The notes below the pieces were generated by a model, which was given only the letters and a program-made list of their open reading frames with translations, ran no database searches and had not been told where the DNA came from. Positions 15,804 to 25,671 of a stretch of 64,000 bases of DNA are shown here, piece after piece (position 1 is the first letter of the stretch; each line of letters opens with the position of its first letter). The position numbers were made by a program, and so were the translations under genes. Origin of the DNA: Rhizobium acidisoli (GTDB taxonomy: Bacteria > Pseudomonadota > Alphaproteobacteria > Rhizobiales > Rhizobiaceae); assembly GCF_002531755.2 (NCBI RefSeq), contig NZ_CP034998.1, positions 744,001 to 808,000 of the forward strand, in the 5' to 3' direction.

Positions 15804-15989
15804 ATCAGAGACCGCTTTAACCGCAGGAATTATACCAAGGCGAGCGCGAACCGAAGCCCCGCGCGACGGTGCAGATGAGGAGACGCTCAAGCGCCCCACG
15901 GCAATTCTGGCGGTTGCCGGCCTCAGGCATCTCATGGCAGCCAGGCCGGCAAAACCTCGATCGCCGGTAAAGTTACTACCGTTGTCGAG

Positions 15990-16160
15990 CGTTTCAAATC
16001 ACCCAGGGGGAGTATGGCGGATCGCTGGCCGTCGTGGGGACGGTGCTCGATACGCTCAGCGGTGGCGACGTGCTGCTCGCCGACCGCGTCTACGACAGGG
16101 ATGCCTGGCGCCTCGAGATGGCCGCGCGCGGTGCTCGCTTCCGCCAAAATCTGGATGTGC
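15990..16160 (+). pseudogene. relic of an IS5-type transposase
   Basis: The reading frame around 16034 gives VLDTLSGGDVLLADRVYDRDAWRLEMAARGARF, close to the DDE region of IS5/IS427 transposases (LP.G.VLLADKGYD.DA.R......GA). Only this fragment is present. There is no start, no N-terminal domain and no terminal inverted repeats. The frame then runs into unrelated sequence before the EthD-type gene. Confidence 0.6.
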
Positions 16161-16226
16161 TTTACGAGTCGGTGAGCTATAAAGCCGCCTCGATGCTCGC
16201 AGAGGCGTTCAGGCAGGAGCCCGACC

Positions 16227-16541
16227 ATGATCAAAATGAGCGTCTACTATCCGGCCGCTGGCGGCTCGAAGTTCGATCACGACTACTATCGCACCAGCCA
16301 CATGCCACTGATCCAGGAACGGCTCGGCGATGCCTGCCTGCGTTACGAGATCGAAAAGGGCCTTGCGGGTCGCGAACCTGGAAGCGCGCCGCAGTTCGTC
16401 GCGGCGTGCCACATCTACTCGCCGACCCTGGGGACATTCCAGGAGGCGTTCGCTCCCCACCGCGCGGAGATCGTCGCGGATGTCGCCAACTATACGGACA
16501 TCGCGCCCATCGTACAGATCAGCGAAATCGTTGGAGGGTAG
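16227..16541 (+). CDS. EthD-family protein
   Basis: The product is 104 residues, the full family length. The motif YYP...G..FDHDYYRTSHMPLIQERLGDA is the EthD signature (dimeric alpha-beta barrel). EthD is associated with cytochrome P450 ether degradation, but most members have no defined role. A CAGGAG ribosome site precedes the ATG. The gene sits directly downstream of the IS relic. Confidence 0.85.
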   Translation: MIKMSVYYPAAGGSKFDHDYYRTSHMPLIQERLGDACLRYEIEKGLAGREPGSAPQFVAACHIYSPTLGTFQEAFAPHRAEIVADVANYTDIAPIVQISEIVGG

Positions 16542-16650
16542 GGGCCTTCGGCGCGTCAGGCGTAGCCTTTGAACTTTCCGGGATCGGCAGGAACATATGG
16601 TTGCCGTTGAAGCGAAAACGACCTTGCTCTTGCCAAACTCGCTTGGGGGC

Positions 16651-17133
16651 TCACCCTGCGTTCGCGGTGGAAAACATGCCACTTGTCGAGGGCGGTGCTT
16701 GGTACTCGTCCATTGCTCTTTGCAAAGCGATTTGTGTTCCGATGAAGAGAGTCGCCGGCCGCAGCGTTTTGCAAGTTGCTATCTCGCTGGCGAAGGCGGC
16801 GGCCTTGGTCTTGGCTTCCGGCCTAACATCGTTGTCGGTCACGATGAAGCCGAGATATTCCTCCCAATCCACATATCCGTTCGACGCCGGAAATTTGCTC
16901 TTGTACATCTCGGCTTTGTAATAGCGAACCATGCGTCGCTTTTCGAAAAGGAGGAAAGCAATCCAGAATTTAATTGCGCCCCATAGATTTAGGCCCACGG
17001 GCATGAGCCAGAGGAAACCGAGTGTTGCCATGAAAACGAAGGGCGCCTCAATCCCGTTCGCCACCAAAGTAGCAAGAATTGCGATGCCGACGTCGAGGAC
17101 CATGAAGAACAATAGAGTTAGTATCCACCTCAT
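16651..17133 (-). CDS. membrane protein of unknown function
   Basis: The product is 160 residues from MRWILTLLFF at 17133; the frame is open to 17271, but the extra part looks non-coding. Two membrane segments (about 2-22 and 31-60) are followed by a cytoplasmic helix-rich tail beginning FEKRRMVRYYKAEMYKSKFP. I do not recognise the family. Base composition is lower in GC than the neighbours, which hints at acquisition. Confidence 0.6.
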   Translation of the reverse strand: MRWILTLLFFMVLDVGIAILATLVANGIEAPFVFMATLGFLWLMPVGLNLWGAIKFWIAFLLFEKRRMVRYYKAEMYKSKFPASNGYVDWEEYLGFIVTDNDVRPEAKTKAAAFASEIATCKTLRPATLFIGTQIALQRAMDEYQAPPSTSGMFSTANAG

Positions 17134-17225
17134 GCTGCCGTCGCCATAAGCATATCCCCACACCCTCCGGCTACAACTGCTGCATTTGAAAAATCGTAAG
17201 TCGACAATGCGGATGCGCGCTCCAA

Positions 17226-17708
17226 TCACTCCGCACAGGTGTTGATGCCGTCCCTGACTATGAGCGCCCACTTGGGGCCGAGTGTCTCGCGAGCAGAAAG
17301 CGCGTTTTCGCTGCCCGGCTCACCATCTTTGAACATGTGGACAGCAAGGTCCTGATTGTGCCCGCCAGCCACGAATGTCGGGCCGGGATTGTAGACTGTA
17401 TTGCCAGTGTAATAGCCGGTGTTTCCGTAAACAGTCGCGCTGCCCGTCGTGGTATAAGATCCGGGCATCTGGACAACGCGCGTCGTATCGGCGCCAGCTT
17501 GGCCGACGATGACATAACTGTCATAGCCCGCCTTGATCGTCTCGATCGCAGCTTGTTTTCCGGCAACCTTCATCGCGCCCGTGTCTCCACAGATCGGAGC
17601 GGCGCGCGTCTTGATGATGATTTCGTTTTTAGCGGTACGCATCGAGCTTGACGCCGCGCAGGATGACAAGGCGCCGGCTGCCAGCGCGAGCAATATCGGT
17701 AGTCTCAT
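17226..17708 (-). CDS. lipoprotein of unknown function
   Basis: The product is 160 residues. The start at 17708 (MRLPILLALAAG) is preferred because GGGGAG lies four bases upstream; an in-frame ATG at 17720 has none. The signal ends in the lipobox ALSSC. The mature part contains a Gly/Tyr/Thr-rich stretch (TTTGSATVYGNTGYYTGNTVYNPG) and HNQDLAVHMFKDGEPG, typical of small rhizobial surface lipoproteins with no assigned role. Confidence 0.75.
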   Translation of the reverse strand: MRLPILLALAAGALSSCAASSSMRTAKNEIIIKTRAAPICGDTGAMKVAGKQAAIETIKAGYDSYVIVGQAGADTTRVVQMPGSYTTTGSATVYGNTGYYTGNTVYNPGPTFVAGGHNQDLAVHMFKDGEPGSENALSARETLGPKWALIVRDGINTCAE

Positions 17709-17905
17709 GAATCTCCCCATGCCTCTAGAGCCAGCGTAAAGGCCGGTTGTATTTTAGCAAGAGGAATTGATGGAAGGTGAAGAATAAGTCGGCCTCACAA
17801 CTCACTTTACAGACAACACCGAAGGCAGCCGGCGGCAATCCGACACTTGCCGCGGACCCCGACTTCGCCTGACGCCTTATCGACGCATGTTATTCGGCGC
17901 GATGG

Positions 17906-18211
17906 TTAAATCCCCGACCCATCGAGCTGCTGGGCGTCGTCGCCTTCCCAGGGGGAGGGCATCGAGAGGCGAGCGAGATTGGCCGAGGGCATCGGCATCC
18001 AACACTTCAATTCCGGCTCGGCATATTCGATGATCTGCCCGGGCGAGGAATCCGAGGCGCGCCAGCCTTCTGCGCCAAATTGATCGCCATGCGACCAATA
18101 GGCGAGGTCAACTTCTGCCGGCCCCTGTTCGGACGGGCGGATGGTGACCAGGATCCGACTGCCGTCTTTCGGTGCGCTGGCCATGCTGCGCCAGCGGTCT
18201 GCCTCGTCCAT
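17906..18211 (-). CDS. small conserved-type protein, unknown function
   Basis: The product is 101 residues. The N-terminus WRSMASAPKDGSRILVTIRPSEQGPAEVDLAYW has the WxxMxSAPKDG pattern shared with short DUF551-like proteins of phages and bacteria. CW.PMP.. lies near the C-terminus. The DUF551 relationship is a guess from pattern. Confidence 0.65.
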   Translation of the reverse strand: MDEADRWRSMASAPKDGSRILVTIRPSEQGPAEVDLAYWSHGDQFGAEGWRASDSSPGQIIEYAEPELKCWMPMPSANLARLSMPSPWEGDDAQQLDGSGI

Positions 18212-18345
18212 CGTTTTGCCTCCTGCCTTGCTGCAGGTGCAACTGTCGCCTCGCCAACGAAGGCGGTCAACTCAAACTTTGGGGGGACCGTTCGCTATCC
18301 CTGGCGGTTTAAGCTATCCTGACGTTCCGGATGGAGGATTAGCGC

Positions 18346-18876
18346 ATGGCGAAGCTCGTCTTCGGAATGAACATCTCCCTGGATGGCTATGTCGACCACC
18401 AGAAATTTGCGCCCGATCCCATCCTCTTTCGCCATTGGATCGAGCAGGCGCGCGGTCTGACCGGGAGCCTCTATGGCCGCCGCCTCTACGAGGTGATGCG
18501 CTACTGGGACGAAGACCGTGCCGAGTGGACCCCGGAGCTGCACGACTTCGCGCTTGCCTGGCGGCGCCAGCCGAAATGGGTCGTGTCGCGCTCGTTGACC
18601 TCGGTCGGGCCCAATGCCACGCTTATCAAGGAGGACATCGAGACGGCGATCCGCGGGCTGAAGGCCGGGCTTGCCGGGGAGATACAAGTCGGCGGGCCGG
18701 AGCTTGCGGGTGGACTGACCGACCTCGGCCTGATCGACGAATATCGGCTCTACTTCCACCCCGTCGTGCTCGGCCGCGGCAAACCGTTCTTCACCGGCCC
18801 GAGGCCGCCACTCCGCCTTGTCGCCAGCGATCTGATCGGCGGGGATGCGGTGCGATTGACCTATGTTCCTGGTTGA
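18346..18876 (+). CDS. RibD/dihydrofolate-reductase-like protein
   Basis: The product is 176 residues. The motifs NISLDGYVDHQ (start of the fold), GRRLYEVMRYW, and IQVGGPELAGGLTDLGLIDEYRLYFHPVVLGRGKPFF are those of the RibD C-terminal/dihydrofolate-reductase-like family. These bind NADPH and reduce pterin- or pyrimidine-like substrates. Stand-alone short versions like this one have no defined substrate. A GGAGGAT ribosome site lies before the ATG. Confidence 0.88.
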   Translation: MAKLVFGMNISLDGYVDHQKFAPDPILFRHWIEQARGLTGSLYGRRLYEVMRYWDEDRAEWTPELHDFALAWRRQPKWVVSRSLTSVGPNATLIKEDIETAIRGLKAGLAGEIQVGGPELAGGLTDLGLIDEYRLYFHPVVLGRGKPFFTGPRPPLRLVASDLIGGDAVRLTYVPG

Positions 18877-19090
18877 GCGGTAAATGTGCGAGGGCGCGGT
18901 GAGGCGGCAGTCACGAAGATTGACCAAATGCTTCTGCGTCGTACCTGCAGTCGCCCCGACGCGGCCAGATGAGGAATGGCTGCGGTCCGCGATACCATGC
19001 GTGACATCAATGCGCGCTGCGCGATAACATATAAGCCCATTCAACCCACTTTGAGGTTGAGTAGAGCAAGAGATCAGGCATAGTCACGGA

Positions 19091-19678
19091 ATGCTCGATC
19101 TCTCGTTTCCTTGGCCCATCGGCCCCATTCCCATAGCCGTGACGGTCTGGGCGTCTTATGGTCTTTACCGTGCGGTTGTAACACGCGACGGGGTTACGTG
19201 GGCGTCAGTGGTTTCAGTTCTGGGGCTGGTGGCGTTCATGGCAGCACTAACTGCCCAAGTCGTAAAGCCCGTTATCCACCAAACGCTTTCCCTGATAATA
19301 GCTCAACGTCTTGGAACGAGTGCGTGCTTCCTGCTCGTCAAGATATTGTCGTCCATTCAAAAACCGAAACCGAAACCGCAACCCTCTCTCAGGCGTCCCG
19401 ACGTGAAAGTGTTTCGCGGCATGGGCATCTGCCTAAGCTTCCTGATTGTCATTGACGGGCTTTTCTTTTTATTCTCTGACGCCGGAAAGTGTAAACATTT
19501 CAGCGGGTATATGGCTAGTAAGTGTGCTGGCCAGGAATTATTTATTGGAATTCATGACCTTCCAGTGGAGATCTATTTTGCAGTTGTCCTGGGAGTTCCT
19601 GCGCTGGCCGGACTAATTTTAGGAATTTGGATGCTGTTTAGGACAACTGGCCTTCCAAATGCGGATGATAAGCCTTGA
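19091..19678 (+). CDS. polytopic membrane protein, unknown function
   Basis: The product is 195 residues with about five hydrophobic segments (near 12-28, 38-58, 70-88, 113-130 and 160-182). A Pro/Lys-rich loop (QKPKPKPQPSLRRP) and two Cys flank a short extracytoplasmic loop (GKCKHFSGYMASKCAG) that may form a disulfide. It is AT-richer than its neighbours. Function is not deducible. Confidence 0.6.
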   Translation: MLDLSFPWPIGPIPIAVTVWASYGLYRAVVTRDGVTWASVVSVLGLVAFMAALTAQVVKPVIHQTLSLIIAQRLGTSACFLLVKILSSIQKPKPKPQPSLRRPDVKVFRGMGICLSFLIVIDGLFFLFSDAGKCKHFSGYMASKCAGQELFIGIHDLPVEIYFAVVLGVPALAGLILGIWMLFRTTGLPNADDKP

Positions 19679-19760
19679 TTGCGCCGGCAAGCGGCCCCTC
19701 GCTTTTTCCGGCGCTGAACAATACGCACGATCTTGCCTGATCCAACCTGAAGAGCATCCG

Positions 19761-20102
19761 ATGATCCACGAATTGCGCATCTATACATGTCTGCCGGGGA
19801 GGCTGCCGGCACTGCAGCAGCGTTTCGAGACCGCGACGCTGGCAATCTGGGAACGCCTCGGTATCCGCTCACTCGGCTTCTGGACGACGATGATCGGTTC
19901 TTCCAGCAACGATCTGACCTACCTCCTGGAATGGCGGTCACTGGCGGAGCGCGAGCAGAAATGGGCCGAGTTCATCGCCGATCGCGAGTGGCAGGAAGCG
20001 AGGGCGAAGAGCGAGGCGGATAGGCCGATCATCGCCAACATCGCCAGTTCGCTGCTGCAGCCGACAAGCTTCTACCGCGGCTTCTCCAAACCGTCGGAAT
20101 AA
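19761..20102 (+). CDS. NIPSNAP-family protein
   Basis: The product is 113 residues. MIHELRIYTCLPGRLPALQQRF at the start and a single dimeric alpha-beta-barrel domain are characteristic of NIPSNAP proteins. Bacterial members are of unknown function. The start at 19761 is chosen by the family N-terminus; the open frame upstream is not conserved-looking. AAGAGCAT upstream is only a weak ribosome site. Confidence 0.85.
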   Translation: MIHELRIYTCLPGRLPALQQRFETATLAIWERLGIRSLGFWTTMIGSSSNDLTYLLEWRSLAEREQKWAEFIADREWQEARAKSEADRPIIANIASSLLQPTSFYRGFSKPSE

Positions 20103-20118
20103 CGGCCAGAAACTCCGC

Positions 20119-20250
20119 ATGCAATTGATTGAGACGTGTTTCGGATGGGTTTCGGCGCGAGTGCGAGCCGTCATCCGCAAATGGCGCAATCTGCACGAGG
20201 CGGGCTTGCGCCGGGACCGCCGCGATCTCGAGCATCAAGCGGAAACATGA
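20119..20250 (+). CDS. possible 43-residue basic protein
   Basis: ATG to TGA gives a helical, Arg-rich peptide (WVSARVRAVIRKWRNLHEAGLRRDRRDLEHQ), similar in style to very small DUF1127-type proteins. It has no convincing ribosome site, so it may be non-coding. Confidence 0.3.
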   Translation: MQLIETCFGWVSARVRAVIRKWRNLHEAGLRRDRRDLEHQAET

Positions 20251-20295
20251 GCATCGCCGAACAGCGCAGCCATTGTCCGTTGAGCCGCAAAGAAG

Positions 20296-20322
20296 AAACG
20301 CCAGGGTGTCGCCCTGGCGTTT
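20296..20322. terminator. bidirectional terminator hairpin
   Basis: A perfect 11-bp stem, AAACGCCAGGG-tgtcg-CCCTGGCGTTT, lies just beyond the stop of the ABC exporter gene. The stem ends in A/T runs on both sides. Confidence 0.88.
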
Positions 20323-20326
20323 CGGT

Positions 20327-22117
20327 TCAGGCGACCAGGCCCTTGGTCAGCTCCAGCGCCTGCCGCTCGAACAGCCGGCGGTAGATGCCGTCGGGGCGGC
20401 GGATGAGCGCCTGGTGGTCGCCTTCTTCGACGATTTCGCCCTTGTCGAAGACCAGCAGCCGGTCGAGCGCCCGTACTGTGGACAGGCGATGGGCGACGAC
20501 CAGTGTGGTGCGGCCGTCCATCAGGCGTTCCATCGCCTGCTGGATCTGCACTTCGCTCTCGCTGTCGAGGCTGGACGTTGCCTCGTCGAGGATCAGGATC
20601 GGCGCATCGGCGAGGAAAGCGCGGGCGATAGCGACGCGCTGCCGCTCGCCGCCCGAGAGTTTGACGCCGCGTTCCCCCACCATCGTCTCATAGCCCTTGG
20701 GAAGGCTCAGGATGAAGTCGTGGGCGCTCGCCTGTCTCGCCGCCTGCTCGATTTCACGCCGCGAGGCATTCGGCCGGGAATAGGCAATATTCTCGGCCAG
20801 CGTGCGGTGAAACAGGATCGGCTCCTGCTGCACGATGGCGATCTGGCTGCGCAGGCTGGATTGCCTCACCTCGGCGATATTCTGCCCGTCGATGCGGATC
20901 GAGCCCGAATTCACGTCGTAAAGGCGCTGGATCAGCTTGACGAAGGTCGTCTTGCCCGAACCCGAATGGCCCACAAGCCCCACACGCTCGCCCGGTTTGA
21001 TGGTGACCGAAAAGTCATCATAAAGCGGGCTCGGATGCGCGCCATATTGGAAGGTGATGCGATCGAAGACGATCTCGCCCCGGTCGATTGCGATGGGGGT
21101 CGCGCCCGGCCGGTCCTCGATGCCGAGCGGCATCTTGTCGAGCAGCACCAGTTCTTCCATGTCGTTGACGGCACGCTGCAGATTGCGGATGTCCTGGCCG
21201 ACATTGCGCAGATAACCCTGCAGGACGAAGAACATCGCCAGCACGAAGGTGACGTCGCCAGGCGTCGCCAGACCCTGCTGCCACATGATGAGGCCCGTGC
21301 CCAGAATGCCGGCCTGCATGGAAACCATCATGAAGCCCTGGATCGTGCCGCTCAATGTGCCGCGCTTCCACGTCCGCCGCGTGCGGCTGTCCCACGTGCC
21401 GAGCACGCGGCCGAGCCGGGTCTCCTCGCGGTTTTCGGCACCGAATGCCTTGACCACCGAGTTGCAGCTGATCGCATCGGCGAGCGCCCCGCCGAGCTTG
21501 GTATTTCAGGCATTGGCAAGCCTTGCCGCCGGCGACACGAAGCCCATGGAAAGCGCCACGGTGACGCCGATATAGATCAGCGATCCCAAGCTGACGATCA
21601 GCCCCATGACCGGCCAATAGCTGCCGAGCACGATGCTGGCGCCGACCAGCATGACGATCGACGGCAAGAGGGCGACCAGCAGCAGGTCGTTGAGCGAATC
21701 CAGCGCCCACATGCCGCGGGTGATCTTGCGCACCGTCGAGCCGGCAAAGCTGTTGGCGTGCCAGTCGGTGGAGAAGCGCTGCACCTTGTGGAAGCCGCCA
21801 TTGGTCACATCCGCCATGGTGCGCAGCGTCAGCCGGATGATGCCGTTGAAGATGAAATAGCGCAGCGCCACGCTGGTGAAGCCCAAAGCGACGACAATGA
21901 CGAAGGCGCGAAGCGCGCTGTCGGCCGGATTGCCGCCGGCGATGGCATCGACGATCTGGCCGGAGTAGACCGGCACCATGACTTCGGCGAGCGTGCTTGA
22001 GATCACCAGCACGATGATCAGACCCACCAAAGCAGGCCGGTGGCTCCAATGATGAAAGATAAAGCCGAGCACGTTGCGATAGGCATCGGCGCGGAAATCG
22101 AGCTTCTTGCGAGTCAT
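20327..22117 (-). pseudogene. ABC exporter (fused membrane and ATPase domains) with an in-frame stop
   Basis: The frame starting MTRKKLDFRAD at 22117 encodes about six membrane segments (residues 1-320) and a complete ATPase domain: Walker A GHSGSGKTT, signature LSGGERQRVAIARA, Walker B LILDEATSSLD, and H-loop VVAHRLSTV. One TGA (21506-21508) interrupts it in frame at LANA*NTKLGGALADAISCN, in cytoplasmic loop 2. The rest of the frame is intact on both sides. TGG to TGA is the simplest single change, though the lost residue is not certain. It is a recent pseudogene, a split protein, or a sequencing error. Intact relatives are MsbA/MdlB-type exporters. Confidence 0.85.
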
Positions 22118-22511
22118 TTGAACCAACCCGGCCGCATATCGGCAACCGGTCCTCAAAATCGAGAGTTAAATGGCACAGCCCAAGCGGGAGACAAAATGAT
22201 CCCGTCAGATCATCGGGCTATGAAGGGAGTGAAAACCGCATGTCGGGCGCGCTCGAGGCGGGCCGCGAATGGAAATGACCTAGTGTCGGTTCATTCCGCA
22301 CGGGAGGATTTTGGTGATTGCTGATGATGTCATGCAACGCCTCCCTTTTGTTCGATCTGACGCGGTGAGCCTCTTGTAGCGAAGGCGAACGCCGTTGCCA
22401 ACCGGGAAATTGCAACCTGACAGAAAGTGATGCGAAAACGACACAATCTGTAACGTGCAGGTTTACGCGCCGCCGTTTGCAGCCGGGTTCGCCGAGCCGA
22501 TGCCGGGCATG

Positions 22512-23009
22512 TTATGGCAGACGCGAAAGGTCGGTCGGCTCCGGTTTTGCGCCGGCTGCCGTCAGCATCGCGTGGACCTGGCCGCGGTGATGGGTCTGGT
22601 GGTTGAAGAGTTCGATCGCACAGTTCGCCTTCGGCCTCTCGACCCGCGTTGCGCCGTCGCCGGGATACCAGACAAGCATGCCGTCGAGCTCGGCGTCGCG
22701 CAATCCTGCCGCCCAGGCTTCGATTTCGATGTTGCGTTGCAGGCGCAGGCTCTTGAACGCATCCCAATCCGATGGGCTTGTCAGCGAGTGCGTGATGGTT
22801 TCCTCGGGCCGCTCATTGCCCGTCAATCGCGCGAGGATCAGGGCGTCGGCCCAGTAAAGATGGTTCAGCGTCGCGGCGATCGATTGGAAGAACGCCCCTC
22901 GATCCTTCCAGCGCTCCGCATGCGTCAGCCCGTCGGCGGCGGTGACCAGAGAGGTGTTCTGCCAGCTGTTGTAGCGGGCCATGAGTCGGCAATAGTCGGC
23001 GGAGATCAT
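22512..23009 (-). CDS. DinB-family protein
   Basis: The product is 165 residues from the ATG at 23009, at the end of an open frame that extends into repeats. A four-helix DinB fold is indicated by the three metal-ligand sites: His in LNHLYWAD (about 49) and the HHRGQ pair (about 140). DinB proteins bind a divalent metal; some act as thiol-dependent transferases, most are unassigned. The gap 22118-22511 upstream holds only a possible 21-codon frame (GTG near 22313 after GGAGG) and no supported gene. Confidence 0.85.
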   Translation of the reverse strand: MISADYCRLMARYNSWQNTSLVTAADGLTHAERWKDRGAFFQSIAATLNHLYWADALILARLTGNERPEETITHSLTSPSDWDAFKSLRLQRNIEIEAWAAGLRDAELDGMLVWYPGDGATRVERPKANCAIELFNHQTHHRGQVHAMLTAAGAKPEPTDLSRLP

Positions 23010-23103
23010 TGTCTCGGGCTCCAATGGTTGGTGATGTTGGGGGAGGGTGGCGAATGAGGGGAAGACCCATGGAGCCGTTTGTTCCCCGTCGCTTGCGATA
23101 TTC

Positions 23104-23143
23104 ACAGGTGGCCCGAAGGGCCGGATGAGGGGGCCGCACGGCA
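23104..23143. repeat. second copy of the repeat at window start
   Basis: GGTGGCCCGAAGGGCCGGATGAG through CGCACGGCAC is identical to bases 8-45. Confidence 0.85.
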
Positions 23144-23325
23144 CAGCGTCAACGATGATCAGTCTATCCCGAAACAGCATCGTCGCAAATGCCTGATGAC
23201 ATTCTTCGTTTTCGAGGGACGCCAACTCATGGCGCAAGTCGTCATGTCCGTTTCTGACGCACTCCGACGAAGGCAGTTGGCTGCTGTCTACCCATTGCCG
23301 CCATCCGTCGCTGAATTTGCCGCTG

Positions 23326-23418
23326 AACTCACCCCACCCTCTGTCCTCCTCGGGCTTGACCACCAGCGGGGTCATGGATCCCAGGCTCAGGGCCTAGGAT
23401 GACGGAGATTGGGGGTGC
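23326..23418. repeat. RIME-like repeat, diverged copy
   Basis: TCCTCGGGCTTGACC is followed by a damaged first palindrome, then CATGGATCCCAGGCTCAGGGCCTAGGATGACGG. It lies in the 492-bp gene-free stretch 23010-23501, which is otherwise without features. Confidence 0.75.
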
Positions 23419-23501
23419 GTTCTCGCCAAACTCAGCCGTCAGCCTTGGTCTATCTTGCTGCGCTGCCATTACACGGCATTGCATCGTTTCCTTCGCACGC
23501 C

Positions 23502-25430
23502 TCATCTTGGCGGCGGCTCGGCGCCGTTTTCCCCGACAAGCTCCCAAATGTCGACCTTCTCGGCGCGTCCCTTGACCGGGGCAAGGCCGAGGGGGCGGAA
23601 GGTGAAGCGGTGGGCGACGGCGTCGCGGGTGGCGGCGCTGACCAGGATCGATGTGTTCAGCTCCTTGTTCATGCCTTCCAGCCGTGACGCCACATTGATC
23701 GTATCGCCCATCGCCGTATATTGCTGGCGCGAAATCGCCCCGAAGCTGCCGACGACGGCCGGGCCGGTGTGCAATCCGAAGCGCGTCAGCAACTCCGGGC
23801 GGCCATTTCTGAGATTGGTTTCGTTCAAGCCGTCGACCGCCGCTTTCATGGCCAGCGCGCATCGACAGCCATGTTCGGCATGGCTGGTATCGTCGACCGG
23901 GGCGTTCCACATGACGAAAATGGAATCGCCGAGATATTGCACGACGGCCCCGCCATTGCGCTCGGCGATGGTGTTCAGCAGTTCGAAATAGGCAGAAAGC
24001 GTGTCGACCACCTCTTCGGGCGAATGTTGTTCCGAGATGGTGGTGAAGTCTTTGATGTCGGTGAACAGCACGGTCACATCCTGTCGCTTCGCCTTGACGA
24101 TCGTTCTCGTCTCGGGATTGACGATCCGCCGGACCACTTCACGCGGCACATAAAGCGCAAACTGAGCGATGGCATGACGGCTGGCCGCCAGCGCGTTTGC
24201 CAGCGTGTTGATCTCGCTGATCCAGGAGTGGGACATCGGTTTCTCCCCCACATCCAGATCGCCGATCCTGCGCGCCTCGTCGGCCAGCCGATAGAGCGAG
24301 CGGCTGACCATGCGCGACAGCATCACCGAGGCGCCGACACCGGCGAGCACGAAGGCGGCGGCGATGAAGAGGTTGCGCACCAGCAGCCGATTGGCCTCAG
24401 CCACCAGGTCCTGCAACGGCACGACGATGGCGGCCTCGCTGCCCGTGAACAGGCCAGAGACGCTGACGGGGGCGATCTGCACCAGATGGGTTTCACCATC
24501 GAAATCGACCCGTGCCAGGCCGCCGCCGGCAAAGGCCGGATCCTGCCTGAGCCGCGCCACGGTTTTAAGGCTCGGGTCGAAACCGTTTGCCGTCGTGGCA
24601 AAGGCGCCTGATGTTCTCGACCACAAGGCGATGATCCTGCTCATGATATCAGGGTCGGAATGGGCGACGAGATTGCCGTCGGCATCTAGGATATAGGCCC
24701 GCGCCCGCGGCGAGATCTCAGCTGCGTCGAGCAGCCGGCTGACGGTCTGCAGGTGAATGTTGATGCCGAGCACCACCTTGCCATCGTCCCGCATCGGGGC
24801 GGCGATCGTCAGCGTCGGAACGTTCAGCGTTCCGGTGATATAGGGTCCAACGGAAACCGGCGCGCCGTCTTGAATGACGGATCGATACCAGGGGCGTTGC
24901 CGCGGATCGAAGGATGTATCCTCGATGGTCCGCTCCGCGATCAGCTTTGCGTCGCTGTCGAGAAAACCGAGCGTCGAGATGATGTCGGCCGCTGGTCGCC
25001 GCGCGATCATTCGGATCGCGAAAGCCGTACCATCGGGTGCGGCAAGCGTCTGGCGGATGTCGCGCCGGGCCGTATTGATCACCTGCAGGTAGGAGCCATC
25101 GGGATAGCCGGCGTAAACGCTGGTGGCATTCGGGACGGTTCGCAGAACCTCCTGAAAGAATTGCTGTTTTGCCTTGATATCCTGAGGCGGCGGGGAAACG
25201 AGCTGCGGCAGGGTGGAGGCCAGCGCCACGGCCTCGGTGCCGCTCTGCAGCGTATTCCGGTACCCCTCGATCAGCCGCAAGCTCATCGCGCGCATCTGCT
25301 GGGCGCCAGCGCTGACCGCAGCTTCGCTTCCGTGGCTGAATGCCATCCAGATGATCGGCGCCGATGTGCACAGCAGTGACGCGACGACCAGGACGCCGAG
25401 ATGCAGTCTGAGCGGTTTGGACCAGCGCAC
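23502..25430 (-). CDS. membrane-bound class III adenylate/guanylate cyclase with dCache sensor
   Basis: The product is 642 residues from a GTG at 25430, preferred for the GGGGGAG ribosome site upstream; an ATG 20 codons earlier is possible. After a membrane segment (about 10-30) comes a double-Cache periplasmic sensor (35-335, with PWYRSV and LGINIHLQTV), a second membrane segment (about 338-360) and HAMP (360-415). The cyclase catalytic domain (about 440-590) has the metal-binding VLFTDIKDFTT and later Asp in GDSIFVMWNAP. The substrate-choice residues are not confidently read, so cAMP is likely but cGMP not excluded. Rhizobia carry many such cyclases. Confidence 0.9.
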   Translation of the reverse strand: MRWSKPLRLHLGVLVVASLLCTSAPIIWMAFSHGSEAAVSAGAQQMRAMSLRLIEGYRNTLQSGTEAVALASTLPQLVSPPPQDIKAKQQFFQEVLRTVPNATSVYAGYPDGSYLQVINTARRDIRQTLAAPDGTAFAIRMIARRPAADIISTLGFLDSDAKLIAERTIEDTSFDPRQRPWYRSVIQDGAPVSVGPYITGTLNVPTLTIAAPMRDDGKVVLGINIHLQTVSRLLDAAEISPRARAYILDADGNLVAHSDPDIMSRIIALWSRTSGAFATTANGFDPSLKTVARLRQDPAFAGGGLARVDFDGETHLVQIAPVSVSGLFTGSEAAIVVPLQDLVAEANRLLVRNLFIAAAFVLAGVGASVMLSRMVSRSLYRLADEARRIGDLDVGEKPMSHSWISEINTLANALAASRHAIAQFALYVPREVVRRIVNPETRTIVKAKRQDVTVLFTDIKDFTTISEQHSPEEVVDTLSAYFELLNTIAERNGGAVVQYLGDSIFVMWNAPVDDTSHAEHGCRCALAMKAAVDGLNETNLRNGRPELLTRFGLHTGPAVVGSFGAISRQQYTAMGDTINVASRLEGMNKELNTSILVSAATRDAVAHRFTFRPLGLAPVKGRAEKVDIWELVGENGAEPPPR

Positions 25431-25565
25431 GCGATCTCCCCCGAAATGCGGACCCGTCTCAGCACGTGTAGCGCAATGCCCGTCCGGCATGCGCTAGCCA
25501 ACGATGCCAGCTAACTGCTTTTTGCAGGCTTGCACAAGCTAGCCGTCGCTGAGTTTGCCGCTGAG

Positions 25566-25671
25566 CTCACCCCACGCTCCGTCTTCCTCGGGCTTGACCC
25601 GAGGATCCACGCCGTCTCCACCCGCGCGACCATGGATTCCAGGCTCAAGGCCTGGAATGACGGAGGTTGGG
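25566..25671. repeat. RIME-like repeat, complete copy
   Basis: Both palindromes are intact: TCCTCGGGC-ttga-CCCGAGGA-type arm, 40-bp centre, then CCAGGC-tcaag-GCCTGG and ATGACGGAGG. It and the copy at 25798 fill most of the gap 25431-25997. Confidence 0.9.

Noticed and set aside
20129..22000. A 623-codon plus-strand frame antisense to the ABC exporter
   Set aside because: It is rich in His/Asp/Arg runs typical of an antisense shadow of a high-GC gene; the exporter on the other strand has all ABC motifs.
22313..22378. A 21-codon frame after GGAGG
   Set aside because: Too short and without any other support; noted only as a possibility in the gap before the DinB gene.
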